A stretch of DNA of 64,000 nucleotides from Solenopsis invicta (Eukaryota > Arthropoda > Insecta > Hymenoptera > Formicidae). Below the pieces are notes generated by a model, which did not search any database, had not been told where the DNA came from, and saw nothing but the letters and a program-made list of their open reading frames with translations. The stretch covers positions 21,164,346 to 21,228,345 of the forward strand of contig NC_052667.1 in NCBI RefSeq assembly GCF_016802725.1, read 5' to 3'. Made by a program: the position numbers and the translations under genes. Below are positions 48,433 to 62,856 of this stretch, in pieces (positions within the stretch are counted from its first letter, which is position 1; each line of letters begins with the position of its first letter).

Positions 48433-51400
48433 GAAGCGAGAACGGGAACGATTGAGGGGGAGGATTCGTGTCGCGGGGACAGACGACTGCCGTTTGAGGG
48501 TAGTGGAAAAAATTTCTCACCCCCCCCCCCTTCGCCCGCGTCCGTGCGCGTGGACGCGCGGGTGTGCGCGCCGGCACGTATATTTATGCGATACATTACG
48601 TATTCGGGTAAATGACACGTGGCTTGATTTACCGCCGTCGGAATACGGCGGCGGAATAAAACGCGCGAGCGGATGGCACCGCGTGACTCCTGAGTAAATG
48701 CACCTCGCGCAACGTCGACGCACGCGCGTTACGCTATCTGCATTTTAATCGTCTGGTTCCGTCGCTAATTAATCACCGGCGCGCGATGCCGGTGCGTTCG
48801 CGGTGTATTTTTCGTCGCGATTTATTTACCACCCACGGGCGAATTATGCCGCCTTATGATCGCGACCGCTCGCTGTTCTCTCCCCTTGGCGCGCGTTGTG
48901 TTGTGAATCTTTCTGCAGGGCGCGTCTAAAACTCATACACGGTCGAAAATAGTGCTGCAGCTGCATTGGCAACTGCTAATACGCTATGTTTATATTTTAC
49001 ACATCTGTTGCATTGTTCCGTGCCGACTATTCATTCAAACAAATATACTTTTCACCGCGATATTTTACCAGCGCCTTTTCACTATGACGAACGAAATCAC
49101 GACGATTACAGGAAATAATTACGACTGGCTGTGAATAAAAATTGCTGCGAGATATTACGCGTTATACAATGGCAGAAATAAAGCGTGGATCTTTTTTAAT
49201 TTCACCGAATATAACGTGGTAACCGGAGAACATTGTACCTGCATGACCACAGCGTTGATGAGTTGCGCTATCAGCCGTTCTGCATTTTGCGAGAGATGTA
49301 ATCTGTAATAGCGATAACAGCAATTTGCAGAATCCAATGTTAGCTAGCCCATATCACAGAAATTAATGAGTAACAATCGTGATTTCAAACAGTAATTAGA
49401 TAGGCAAATTGAAACGCTACGAATGCTATGTAGAGCATGTATTTTGTATTTTCGTGTGCAGGCGAGCGAAACGTTTTACATACTAGGCACAATACGCAAT
49501 TAATCTTCCGTGCGACAGTAAAACAATGCATTTAAGGGCTAGAAGATATTTCATCGCTCTTGTTCCTGGAATTCAGCTGTCTCTTTAACCATGCAATTCC
49601 GGATATAGTTGAAAAGTGTGGCGTCGCGCCGCAAGACTGTAGAGGCTCACTTTGAACAGTGAACATGGCGCGGTATAACAAACCAGTTTGGGGAACGACG
49701 GAATTTAAGCGTCGAAAGTTTCGTCTGGAATACGCACCCAGTTTAATTCCCCTTTCGCCTTTCAGCCCTTAAAACTCGCGAACCGACGGCCACGTCTAAT
49801 TGATGTAGTTTTTATCGACTTACGCACGCCTCGAGCTGTGGCGTTATTCATTCAATGCTTTTCGGTAACCGAGGGTTGAAAGAAACCGCATCGTTTACCG
49901 GCTTCCACGGCATGCGCTTTCGCACCCCCGTTCTATTCTCGTCTTCTTTGAATGCTTTCTACTTAACGAAATCAATACTCTAAAGTGACTCAACTAGCGT
50001 AAAGGGAAAAATAGCCTAAGTTGTTATAGTTTCTCAAGGCTATCGAGTGTACATGTAATACAATTCACAAACTATAAAAAAATTTATAAATTAGAAAAAG
50101 AAACACACTAAATGTTTCTGATGCAAGAATATAATTTGTCGTTTGCGTGTGAAATATACATTATAAATTATTATAAATGTGTTGAAAAAAAAAGAACGAT
50201 TATACGCAGATATGAAAAGTTTTTATCTTAAAAAATGTTTTCAAAGAATGTTCATAAATTTTGCAGTACATATCTCATATTAGAATACGCATCAATTTTA
50301 TTTTTGTATCTGACTACCAATTTATATATTCTTAGATATAATTAGTCATTAGTCAATTTATATTAATGAAGCTATGAGTCAAAATTTTTTGATGCTCCTG
50401 ACGACACGTAGGATGAAGCGAGGTGAGACGAGAGTGGTCGCCGGAAGTCTATTGCTCCGTGAGACCAAAGCAGAGACCAGAGATAGCGAGATAGAAGGAA
50501 CTCCTTAGGAAGAGTAGTCCGCTTCCTCGCGATCCAGACAAATGCACTCCAGTTGTTTTCCCCGGTTCGTTCCGTTTGGTCTTTATCAAATCTTCTCTCC
50601 CGTAGCCGGGTCGGGGGGCTTTCCGCAGTTTGGAAGACGCGGCCGATAAGGTCCCCTCACTCGCGCGCGGATCGCGCTTGACGAAAAAAGGACGGAAGGA
50701 CGAGCGGGCCGTGCCCGAGGGCAGGAGAAGCCACGATAAATACTTTCCACCACGTCGCAAAACAGAACGGGAGGGAAGGTGAGGGCGAGGATGACGATAG
50801 TTCGCGGGGGCAAAGTGTGAGTGAAGAGAAAGAAGGGAAAGAGAGCGAGCTTCTTCACATCTCTCCGCTCGCCGTTCGCAAGGAAGAGTCGAAAGTTTCC
50901 ACTCTGAAGGAAACTCGAGTAGTTTCACCGATCGAGAGGCACTCTACTTGTGCGTTTGCCTCCTTTCTTTCTTTCTGTCTCTTTCTCTCTCTCTTTCTCC
51001 TTTTCTCTTTGCAGAGATGCTGTCCGTGCTAGTTAAAATCGCACTTTTTTTAGTGCTCGAATATTTAATTGAGGCTACAAAGAAATAGTTTTAATTCGCG
51101 GACGTTAAAGACATATATTAGATATTTATATCTAAAATATATGTAGAGAGAGTAGATAAATAATTAATCTGTCACATTGGCAGAATATTGTCAAAAGGTG
51201 CTATGTACAAGTGGGAAATTTATCATAATTACGACTTTAATTTTTACGAATCGGTCTCAACTTTTACATCCGCTTTAAGTATGAATTATACATGCACTGC
51301 AATGCTTCATACATTAAGGCCACATTAAGGAACGAAAGGGAAGGTTGTTGATTTACGGATTTTTCGCGACGTGCACATTATTTCATAGCTGTACCCTCTC

Positions 51401-53734
51401 GCACGGGAGGGGAACTTAGCTATGGCTACGGAGTGAAGTGCAGAACTGTGGAAAAGGGAAGTAAGAAGAGAGGAAAGAACCGGGAGTAGCTCCTAGCAGA
51501 CTGGCGCGAGGATGGAGCTGTCCCAACGGAGGGGGTGCGGAATATCGTCTCGGTCCTAGCCCTCTCTCGCTGCCGCGAGCGCAGCTGCCGTACTTTTAAT
51601 ATTGTTCTACCAGACTTAAAATATGAGACTGCGCCACAACTCCGGCCTCGTTGCAGGCTTCGAGGTCCGTTTCCGTCCTCCGGTCCAATCCTCCTTATGA
51701 AGAGGGAGACGCCGCGCCGCCGTGCCGCGCCGGGTCCGGTAATCTACTTGCGCGTAATAGCTTCGAAAAATCTCTCCTCCACCTAACTCGCGACTCCGAG
51801 AAATTACGTAGCAGCAATAATCACTAATTACCGAAGAACTTTCTCCGGAAGGTCTCCTTATTAAACAGCGAGTTTCATTTATCTCTCGAGGGGCAGGGAG
51901 GGGGAAAAGGGAGGAAGAGCGGATCGCCGGCACGCGGATACGGCACGCGATGTTCCTCTTTTTGTTATAACGTTATGTCGGACTGACGATAACAACTATA
52001 CCTCGTGTTGTTTGTAGCCGTCGTGAATTTGCGCAAAGTATCGCTTCCGTTATTGAACGTAAACGCTGACCACTCGGATTCGCGAAACTCCGGAGTGTCA
52101 ACGCTCAAGTTTGTTTCCACGTCAATACATTTATCAAGGATATTTTTGCAACCGACCACAATTCTCAGCGTCAGATAGATCGTTTTTTCTCCTGATAAAA
52201 AATAGAAGTGCCGTGCGGCGAAAAAAAGCCAGTAGGACGTATTTGTGGGACGCCGAGTGCGCCGGGGCATGAAGTACAACCTGTTTGTTTCGATACGTCC
52301 GAACTGTCGTTTGTCTTAATTGTTTACCAAATTTACTTTAGACCGTGGCACCGCTCTGTCACTCGCTTCGAACTCCGTTACTCGCCCAGTTCTCCGTATC
52401 GACTGTTCTCGTGCCTGGCCCGCGGATTTGTTTGTTCGCAAAGTTCCGGCGCATTACGTCAGAGGTGTCTGCCACGGTCCTGCGATTCCGCCGTTCGCGA
52501 ATTCCTACGTTCGCAACTTCGTAGACGCGCAACGCGCCCATACATACTTACATGTAATACATGTATGTGCCGCATCTGCACACTTCACGGAGATCTCTCG
52601 CCGAGGTGACTACCGGTCCGACAAGATGCATCGCTTTTCTTTCCGACCGCCGTCGCGGAGATACCGGCGCGGATAGTTTCCGTTCTATATTTTATCGGTA
52701 TTTTGAAATTCAAGGAGCCGCGGCGGCGTTCTTCTCGAAATTCGAACCGCACGGACTCAACTTGCACTTTGAAATTTTAACGCACTCGCGCTCGACAAGG
52801 TACACCGCTCGTGTTCGTACGATTGGTGCAGACATTGTCGTCTTCATTCTACTCCAAATGGTGTCTTTCGCAGGTAATAGAAGCAGCTCGGTATGGCATG
52901 TTATTTTACTTTCTCTACGCGTTTGTTCTTCTTATTATAAGTTTTATCATTAGAATACACGTCGGGAAACGTGACGTTGAGTTTATGACTGTAATATCGC
53001 TGAAATTCATATGTCGAACGTCCCGAAATGTATACAGAGATCTAGTAGAAGGAATTAATACACGAAATAGTGCTATACAAACTCCGAATTGACTGGGCAT
53101 AAAATGTAGTCCGTTGGAACTCCAAAGTTGTAATTCTGGATGATACTCTGAGGGTTAATATTACATGAGGTTAATATTATGTATACTAAATTGACATTGG
53201 GTTTAAAAATCAGCTTAGGAAAGTAAAAAAATTATAAATTATTTCTTCCAACTTTATTTGACGTTTAAAAAACAATTAAATACCTTATAAACATTTTTCT
53301 TAATAACGAATGTTATATATTACTCGAAAAATATTTTGTTTTATAATACTTCAACTTTTTAACGCCTGTAAAAAATATACGATAGCGTATACTTGAAACG
53401 CTGTTGTTAAAAATAAGCATATCGTCATTAAATATTAACATCCTATCGAAGACTCTCGACACAAATGAAACGAAGATCGATGTCGCAGGTTTGCTACGCA
53501 AACAGGGTTGGCGCCTGCCTCTGCCACCCGACAAGAGGACCGAAAATCCCTCGATAAAACGCGTTTGCGAAATATTCTGTGTCGCGACACAAACGAAATG
53601 CAAATGGCCAGGCTACGCGTCGCACAGACGTTTGGCAACACTGTTTGGGTTTCGTCCGAGGGGTGGTTTTGGCAGTCGGTAGGTGAACATAGAGGGTGTA
53701 TACAAGACAGATAGAGTCACGAGGAACGTTCGAA

Positions 53735-53742
53735 AGGGAGAG

Positions 53743-53780
<38 letters not shown>

Positions 53781-53782
53781 GA
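53735..53782 (+). repeat. (GA)n microsatellite in a long purine tract
   Basis: An uninterrupted GA core of about 25 bp with interrupted GA on both sides; the purine bias extends to about 53860. Confidence 0.95.
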
Positions 53783-56700
53783 GACAGACCGAATGAATGA
53801 ACATGGATGTGAGGAAAGAGAGATGAGAGGGGCGAGTAAAGAGGAGGGAGCGAGATGAGAGGCAGGCTGCGTTGGGTCGTTGTACCACGTCCGTCAACAC
53901 CTCGCCACCCTCTGTCGAGCGAAACTATAAAATACACGCGACATCACCCACACTGCCACCGGTTTTTGGTACAGCGAACGCGTTATATCCGAGTCGATCG
54001 ACTACGCTGCCGACGCTCCTCGTTGGACTTTGCGTTCGATTCACGCCGTTCCCTTGAAATCCGCCGTATTTCGGATACTCCCGAACGATGATTCACGCAT
54101 TCGGCATACGCATACGCCCGCGCCGATAACACTGTCCGGCTAACTGCCGGATAGTGGATTTACGATGAGTTCCAGATGATTATCTCTTCGCGTTCGGCGT
54201 CGCGCAGCCGGAATTACCCGCCGCTCCGCATTCGCACGCTAATTGAAACGATCCCGGCCCCGCGCCCGGGATTCAAGCAATTTCCGCGGACGCGTTATTT
54301 CACCAAGTAGAATGGAGGTCGCGACGACAGCTCAAGGAAGTTTCGCCGACGCAGCCGCCGCGCGCCGTCGCCAATTCCGGGGAGTAATTATAAGTTGGTC
54401 GAGACGCGAGGAGAGACGTGCGGGGGAGGACGAGCTGGTCAAACACGCGGTCCATCCTGTCATTTTTATAATTCTCTTTAGTATTTCAACATGTTTTTCG
54501 GTGTACACTCGCACGTTCAATATACATTTCGCGTGTAAATCCGTGACCTCGTGGTGTCGCGATGCTTGCGCGGCTTCAGTTCTATAGGGTCGTCGCGGTG
54601 AAAGGGTCGGCACACACCGAGAGACACGTCGGACCTACAAAATGGGGAGTGCGTGTTTTACGACCCATGTAAATCCTCGTGTCTCCGTGTATTTGTTGTT
54701 TAATTTAGATGTTTTCTACTTCGCGCCAGTATATTCGCCATATGGCCCATAGTATTTCTCTCGTGGCGCGAACTCGTTGAATGCAGGTTGCTGCAATTAG
54801 TCTTTTCAACGTATAGCTAACGCGATAGGTATTGTGTACCTGAGAAATTATGTACGTTACTACTACAGTATGTAGCAACTGCTTCTTGAATTGTTTCTCA
54901 AATCTTGAGTTGTTGGACAGACTGAAATGTAACGAGCGAATGTCACATAAAGAATGTTTGCTGAGAGTACAATTTTTCTCTCTGAAACTAAGGCAACTGT
55001 AGGTATTAAGCTGCTGCCAAACGAAAGAAAGTCAGAATCGCAGAAAATGTTGGAGTAATAATATATCGGCCGGGTGTAACGGCGCGGTATTGGACATTTG
55101 CGATTTTTGCGGAGACCAGTAGACCGGTGGTCTATCCCTGTTGACAAACGAAGGAAGGCTAGGTCGAGACGTCGAATAGGATTTAGACGATCTGAGGATG
55201 GAATGGCATCGAGGGTGGGTCCCCGTCGAGGAAATAACGTCGGCAGCCCGCCGAATGGCAAACGCTACACAGGAGAGAGCGTGGTAGCACAATCAGGCTT
55301 GATGCCAAACAGTTCTAGCCACTCCCAACCGGTTCCACCCGTGGGATTGGTTGGCAATTACAAGATGTGCGATAATCCGCAGACTTGGCAGCGGGCGCCG
55401 CTTGCGTTAACCCACCAAGATTAACACTTACCTACACGTAACTCTTGGCTCCCGCTTGGCTGCCGCTTGCTTCTGCCTCTTGCTTCTTCGTCACCAGCCA
55501 CCGCGCCGTTTCGCCCTCTTATGGATATTAATAACGTATCTTCCTGTACCTCTACGAATATTATACCGCCTGTAGGACCAGCAAGAACCAAGTTTCTCGA
55601 CCCACAAAGAAACCACCTGTCTACCGTAATTTTCTACGCATCCGGAGCGGCAGGAAAACCGGAGAAAATTACATAAGTTCCTACAATAAGTTTCTCGCAT
55701 CATAAAGTGTTAATTGCGATTTTTTTTGTTTCATTTACAACGTTTTATATCATAGCTTACATCATGATATGTTTCTAGCAATCTCTATAAGAAATCTCAC
55801 TATATATTCTTGAAAAAAAGTGTCCATTATAGTAAACAATCCGCGCTATTTCATAAATATGAAGTTAATTAAAGCATAGTTTATATATTTTCATGCGACA
55901 TTTAAAGCATCCCGCATCGATTTCGACCGTTATCAGGTTCCATGGTGGAGCTGCAGGCTTCCGCGTAGGAGCTCTACGTAATTCAACCAGAGGAGAACTA
56001 CCGGGGGATTAAAGTTGCTCTGGCAAAAGTCCCTGAATCTTGCGGACTATGTCGGCCGACCCTCAGCAGCAGAACTTAGATTTATGCCGCGAAGCCCTTG
56101 GAATTACCGAATCGAGGATTTATTTCTCTTTTCGCTTCCGTTCGCTTTCCTCACCTTCGCGTATAGGTAACGCATCCCGCGAAAGCACAAACGCAGAGAA
56201 TAGTAAAGTGCAAGTTAATATCTCCTCTTTCTCCCTTCCTCTTTCTCTCTAAATTATCAGACAATAGCGCTATAATAATTCTTAACTGAAGTCAAGCTTA
56301 TCTCGACTATTGTTGTCTTTTCTGATACAGCTATTTTCATCGAGATACGAGAGGTAACATGCGATTCGGTTATTATATTAGTGTGGAGCCAGAGCGAGAG
56401 AGACTCATAATCGTTACCGCCATTTCCGAGCGTATCAGCGATAACTAAAGAACTTTTAAAGCCTGGAGTCCGGAGGGCGGTTGTATTTGGCGACGAAGAT
56501 AACTGGTTTCTAATTGTGGATTTGCAGTTTCATTTAGCTATCGATTTCTCCGCGTTAAGGCCAATGGGAAGGTACTGCGTTATATCGTGTAACCGCATTT
56601 GGTGACGTTACATTAGTCCCGTAACAGACAGACCGTGGTTAAATGTCTACTCGACCGGAAGTCAGATAGCAGATTGTCATGTATAGCGCTATAAGCCGTG

Positions 56701-59700
56701 ATTAATTTTCATTCAAGAAACCGTAAGAAGTTAAGCGCTTGCATTAACGATCAAACTATTCTATTTTTATCTTTGATTTAAATTAAAGAATAATCCGTCG
56801 TGCGTTTTGTGCAAGTACAATCGTTTGTCGGATTCTCAAATTTTTCTAAAGTCAACTCGTGCAATTTTACGTCATTGTGATTTCTTCGAAGTGAGATGGA
56901 TTTTATTAATTTACTCATACACACGAATTTTTGTTGTTTCTCAAAACATTAATTGTGTGCTTTTAAAATGGATACGGCGGTCTGAGAGGGAAAAAAGCGG
57001 ACAAGTAACGAGTGCGGAAGGTCTGACGGTACTTTTTACACTTGTCGCACACATCGGGCGCGGTGTTTCGCGAGCCGCGCGACTGCAGGAAACGTTTACG
57101 ACTAATGCAGACGACCACGTCAGACACCTTAAAGGTTAGCATGCACGTGAGCCATTCGTCGAAGCGTGGTTAACAAGGTGTACCTGCGGCGCGACACTCG
57201 TAAACGGAAACTGTGCTATGGCGTCGCTTGGAATGCGTTTAAATTCCATCGGTCGGTGAGAGATGCAAAATATTCAGGGTCTTTCGCTAAATACGTGGCG
57301 GTTCTCGTCTGCTTCATGAGACTAAAACATCGCAAGACGGCAGGAAGCACGATAGATATGGATAGGATAGGTTGCTACGCATCGCAAATCTCTACGGCCT
57401 CCCTACCGTTCTTCGTTAATTTATGCGCGTGCACACCTAATTAAAATAAGAGTGCGAATGGTACTCGCTCCCGTGCACCCGTGTTATCATAACGGCTTGC
57501 GCCAGTTTTCCGCTGTTTCACTCGATCGCGAGCTTGCTCGCGGATCTTAAGGGAGCAACTGCTCTCCCCTGCCACTTCTCCTTCTTATCTCTCATCCTCT
57601 TATCCTCATGTCGCGATAGTTGGAAGACTCGGGCAAATGGAAGACCCTCGCAGACGGGTGAAACGCGAGGTGTTGGTTAGCGACCAGAAACTGTAACCTG
57701 TTATGTTAGCGGCTTAAAATCATTTCATTCAAAGAAGTAATTCTGGAAAGGTCGTTGGAGGTTTACCATTTAAATGCTTGTACTTTTTAATTAAAATCTA
57801 TTTGCTACATAAACAATTATGACAAAAAAGGTAATACTTCCGCAATTCTACGACATAATAAAAAAAATTAGCATTGTAGATCTATTATAACAGTGGACAT
57901 TCACTTATCATACACAAATTTGCAGATATATGATAAAGATATCTGCAGAATTAAATCACTCGTGTTGTCCACGAAAGAAAATCTATAAGATTGCAAGATG
58001 CATTTGATTTCTCTTCATCGCATTGATGGTTACTGGGTACGATTATTCAATAAATTATCATGACTTCAGGGGATTTCCATTATTATGGAAATGGATCGCC
58101 GTCGTGAAAGAAAGAAAGAAGCTTGTCTCGCGCTTAAGTTCTATCAACAAAGCGGGAAGTCTATCGCCGCCGTCGCCGTAACTGACCGAAAGATAGAGCA
58201 CGCGCGATGCACTAACGAGATACAGTCATTAGCCGTATTTAGTTTACGAACGTAGCGGGGCTTCAAGAGGGTCCTGATGGGCAAAAATTCAATAGACCAC
58301 CAAGCGATAGAACACGGTTCGCTGGCGCTGTTAAACGGTCCTCCACTCACGTAATGCTTCGCCACTTATAACGGACGGAAAACGTAGGAGAGAACGAAGG
58401 AGATTGGACAGCCAGATATTATATAAGTTTTATAACCGGGCCGAGCACCCCTCATGAACGCCCTTCTATCTTCCCGCTGCCGGGAGCGTTGTTGTTTTCG
58501 ATTTGCGGCGAGACATTCATTATCGTCGATAACTGCTCCCAATTTATTTCAGTTAAGTTGGAAAAATTTGTGATTATATCAGTAAATTAGATGAAATTCG
58601 ATCGTAGGTTATTCTATCCGGAACGCATTACGTACAACTCGTAGTCTTTTTAGTTTCTGTTTTATTGAAACTGCATCGTTTTGCAAAGGGAAAACTGATC
58701 GCACGATCTGGATTTTCAATTTTAAGTATTGGAATGTAAAAGAGAGAATTCATGCGGTGAACTCAACTGAAGAAAATACATGAAACACTATTCCATACAA
58801 ACGCGAAACGCTATACTTCGATATCACGAGAAAGTTTGACGTTAGCGGAATCGTTCTGCTGACTATGTACGTAAATGAAATAATACTTACCGCTCACAAA
58901 CTTTTTCGCACAATGTCGTCTCGGTTGATCCCAAACCCTCCCGGCTCGCGGAGGAACGTGAGCTCGACGTCTCGGTCGCCCCATATATATCGCTTCACTT
59001 TCCTTTTTTTCTGTTCGATTTTCCCTTCGCTCCACTTTCGCAGCTAGTGAGCGTGCACGTAACCACGGGCCGGTAATTTGCAAAAGTACGAACGTCTGCT
59101 CAAGCGGAGGGACGACTCGCGGAATATAAGAACGCGGGACTTGTTGCTGGTTCCAAGCGGCAGCCCGGAGTCCCGCAATATACCGGAGGAATTCGATGGT
59201 TTATTGGCTTTCCTTGGACGTGGTAGAACAACGGGCGGAAGAAGAAGGAAGAGAAACGGCAACGGGCGGAAGAGCAGCGAAAAAGAAAGAGAAATAGCAA
59301 CGGGAGAAACAGAAAGGACGATAGAGAGAAGGAAGATGGAGAAGGAGAGAAGGGACGGTGCGAGAAGGAACGAAGAAACGAGACTGGTGGCTATAGACCG
59401 CGGCGTCGGCTTGTTTATGGGAGTGCCGATGCGCACCATCTGCTCAAAAAGACTTGTTGTTCTAAATGTGTACACTTCGCGTGCACCCCCGATGTGCACA
59501 GACCAGTTGGCACAACGAAATCACCGATCGTATCTCACTTCGCTTCTACGTTTCGGTCAGGTAGAGCGCAGGTCACCGCTCTCTCATTTTTCGACAAATG
59601 CCAGTCGAGGGGGAGACCGTCTCGCAACGACGATTAACTTGTCGTCGCAGCTATTCCGGGACTACAAATTTCGTTTCGAGCGAGTTTCATGCGCCAATTG

Positions 59701-60747
59701 CGCGTCGGAGATTCGCGTGGCCGTTTGATGAAAAATGTTTATCCTCTCTTCTCATTTTTCAACAGATCGCGCAGATATTTAAACATATTTATGTAGGATA
59801 ATTGCCAGCCTTTAAAGTAATTAAACGCGTTAAACCTACAAGCAGGCAATATAAATCCACCGCTTTGATGGCATCATCGGTTTTCCGCGTTTGAGGGTAG
59901 CCTAACGTCTTCATGGTGGTCTTGGGCACGCGTTCGGGTACGAGAAAGTCCATTTGCGTGGACGAGGACGACGGCTGACGATAAACGCTCAAACCGTGCC
60001 ACGCGCGTCTCCGGTGGTGGTGGTGGTAGTGGCGACGACGGTGGTGTTCACCCTCCGGGGAAAACAAAGAAGGCTCTAAACAGCAGCAGGCTCGTGTAGA
60101 GAAGAGTTTCCAGCGAGCGCCTCGCGCACAATGGCACAGTTAGGGTTACAAGCTTCTTGACGAGTTGCCAAGTCGCGTCGTTGACGGCGAGTCCTCTCCT
60201 TTGTCGCCGTCGCCAGTTAGACGTTGCGCGACGGTGACGATCGCTCCTGCGAGCGACGACGACAGCGGTGCGGCGCGGCGCGGCGCGGCGGAAGAGGCGA
60301 CGCTGGCGGCGTCGACGTCGGGCGTCGTCGTTGTCTTCGACGGCACAAAGTACCCGCCACCGCTTCCCTTCTGCCCGCTTGGCGAGCCAGCCACCCGACG
60401 ACCGCACGTCGGCGTTTGATCCGCTAGCCGGAATTGAAACGGAGCCAATGAATCTGCCGAACGGGATTGCGACCCGGGAGAAATCAAACTCAGGGGGAAT
60501 ATCGCCTCGTCGGAGGCGCTTATTTCTTTTCTTGTCTCGCCAGGGGGAGAAGGGTGGTAGGGGAGAAGTTTGCCGAGAGCAATGGGAAGATATATCTTCT
60601 TCTATGAAACGGATTTAAGTATCTTTATTTTCTTTACTCCTATGATGGCATTTCTCGTCGGCGTTCGTAATTCACACAATTTGTACCGTACGTATCACAT
60701 ATACGTATCGTACATAAGATCGTATACTTTGTATCTGATGTAGAGCG

Positions 60748-60751
60748 AGTA

Positions 60752-60786
<35 letters not shown>

Positions 60787-60787
60787 T
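60748..60787 (+). repeat. (GA)n microsatellite
   Basis: GA dinucleotide run of about 38 bp with one AAA interruption. Confidence 0.95.
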
Positions 60788-62820
60788 ACGCTAAAAGGAA
60801 CACCACCACTTTTCGAGATTACTAGAATCGTTTTATAAAAGCGACCTACTTGGATGAGATACAATATGATGCATTTGGCCTTATCGAGTATTCGATGAAG
60901 TCATCCTATTTTTACACTTGCTACTTGTTACCTTGTTATCCTTTCGTTTTGACCTCGATATGTGACGGTTAATTTTTCTTCATTGGATATAATGCTAAGA
61001 AATAATCAAGATATATCGTATTATCGATATGCAAAAGAGATACTGTCAGCGCAACTTGGGATTCCGCGGCGGTATTTCAGCCGTGAATTATCGAAATTGC
61101 ACTTTAAGTCGAATCTGATTCTACGGGGGTAAGCCGAAGCCCAAGCGATTCCGGAAAACGTGTCCGCTTTACCTTGTTGAGATCTCGCGCCGCCGCAAAA
61201 AGAGAATCCAAGCGGTTTATACTCACACGAACAGGCTCGGGACACACAACGGTTATACGTACGCTGGATGCGGTCGCGCGGACATAGGTATATGTACACA
61301 CGTCTACGTGAAGGTACCTGCGGACAGATGCCGGAATGGAAGTCGAGCTTTGCGAAAGCCGCGCACGTAGCCGCGGGGGATAGAGGCGGCCGTAGCTTGG
61401 CTTGGCAATGATCGCCACCCGGTGACTGTGCCAGCCATTAACGGACACGTGTCTCTATCTGGTCCTTGCGCTAGAATCGCGAGATTTATCGTCCAGAACG
61501 ACACGTCGCACCGCCGAAGACTCGAGTGTATTTTTATCACGCGTCATCGATCGCTCGCGTGTTAGTTTCTAGTCGACAGACTCATATGTGCGTTGCCTAG
61601 ATGACCGTTTCCGAAATCGTATTTGGAGCACTAGATTTCATTTCGTTGGATTTAAGACATTTATCGCGATGTTCTGCGTTTCCCTAAAGAGTTGGTTGAT
61701 TTGCTACGTACTTCTCGTGAACTTTCATACGAGTTTATTCTTAATTATCATTAACAGCTCTCTGAAAAGTCCAAAGTATGAAAAATATCTACGTACCTCG
61801 GTCTAATTTTAGTACAAAGTTAACTGTAGCAGCAGATACTTTCAGACAATAAACTTACTTTCACGTACAGTTTCTCACGGTACCTTACACATATATGTGT
61901 TGACGAAAAAAAATATTTTGTGTATCTTTTCAAGTATTGTCGTGATAGATGTGTCAAATTGCGAATGGGTCCTCTATTTTGCGAGGCGAACGAATTGTGA
62001 AAATTGTAGTGGCAGATATGTTCTTTTAAACGAGGCACGGCTATTAGTAGCATGCGTTGCCAAATCTCCGTCAATCACATAAGTTTTCTCGAACCGCACG
62101 GCCGCAATCAATATCGCCGCCAATATCAGTTTCAAAGGATACAATCGTATCGGCAAACTTATTGTTATCGCGATAACAGCGTCGCCGCTCTCAGCTACGC
62201 TGGCTGTTTAATGTTATGCGTTCGCAAATAACGGCGCGATTCATTTTAGCAGCAGGACCCCGCAGTGGTTTGTCAATGGCTCGATAGCGGCGTCGGCGCT
62301 CGGCTGTTCCGGTCATTAAAACTTGATCCATCGAACTATTTGTCCGTCGGTACATGCTGCAATCCCGAAAGTCTCGTTTTTCACGATATCGCCTCCCCGA
62401 CGTGGGCTCTCGTTCACATTTTTTATGCGGTCGCCTATACATCATCGTAACGGTGAAAGCGAAGCGCGACAGATAATTCACGTGGACCCCGGACAGCGCT
62501 CGTAAAGCTGATAAAAGTGGCAGAATGACTTATTTTAATTGAAACGTTCGTAATCATTTCGCGATTGATCTGTGTATACGAGCGTGACACGGAACAAATG
62601 GCCATAATATTGTGTCTCGTAATTATATCGGGGCAAAAAATATCGAACTCACAAATTGACCGGAACGTAATTCGACATTGTCAATTTTTTTTTCTTATAA
62701 TGGAGAAGCTGAAATTGCGCTAATTTTTTATATTTTATATTTTTTATATTTTATAATCGTGTCTAGTTAGGGAGCAATAAAGGAAAACTTTTAATTTTAA
62801 AATACATTGATCAAAAATAA

Positions 62821-62856
62821 CTGAATAATTAAATAATATCTGAATAATTAAATAAC
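62821..62856 (+). repeat. 16-bp direct repeat in AT-rich DNA
   Basis: CTGAATAATTAAATAA occurs twice in close tandem, four bases apart or fewer, following a TTTTTATATTTTATA duplication at about 62727-62760. Confidence 0.8.

Noticed and set aside
55098..55424. 108-codon + strand frame with a fairly balanced amino-acid composition
   Set aside because: No recognisable domain, no clear acceptor/donor pair and no similarity to CELF exons; the length is within what this composition gives by chance.
59044..59728. Overlapping 216-codon and 151-codon frames on opposite strands
   Set aside because: They sit on a purine-rich tract where stops are rare; no domain or splice structure is visible.
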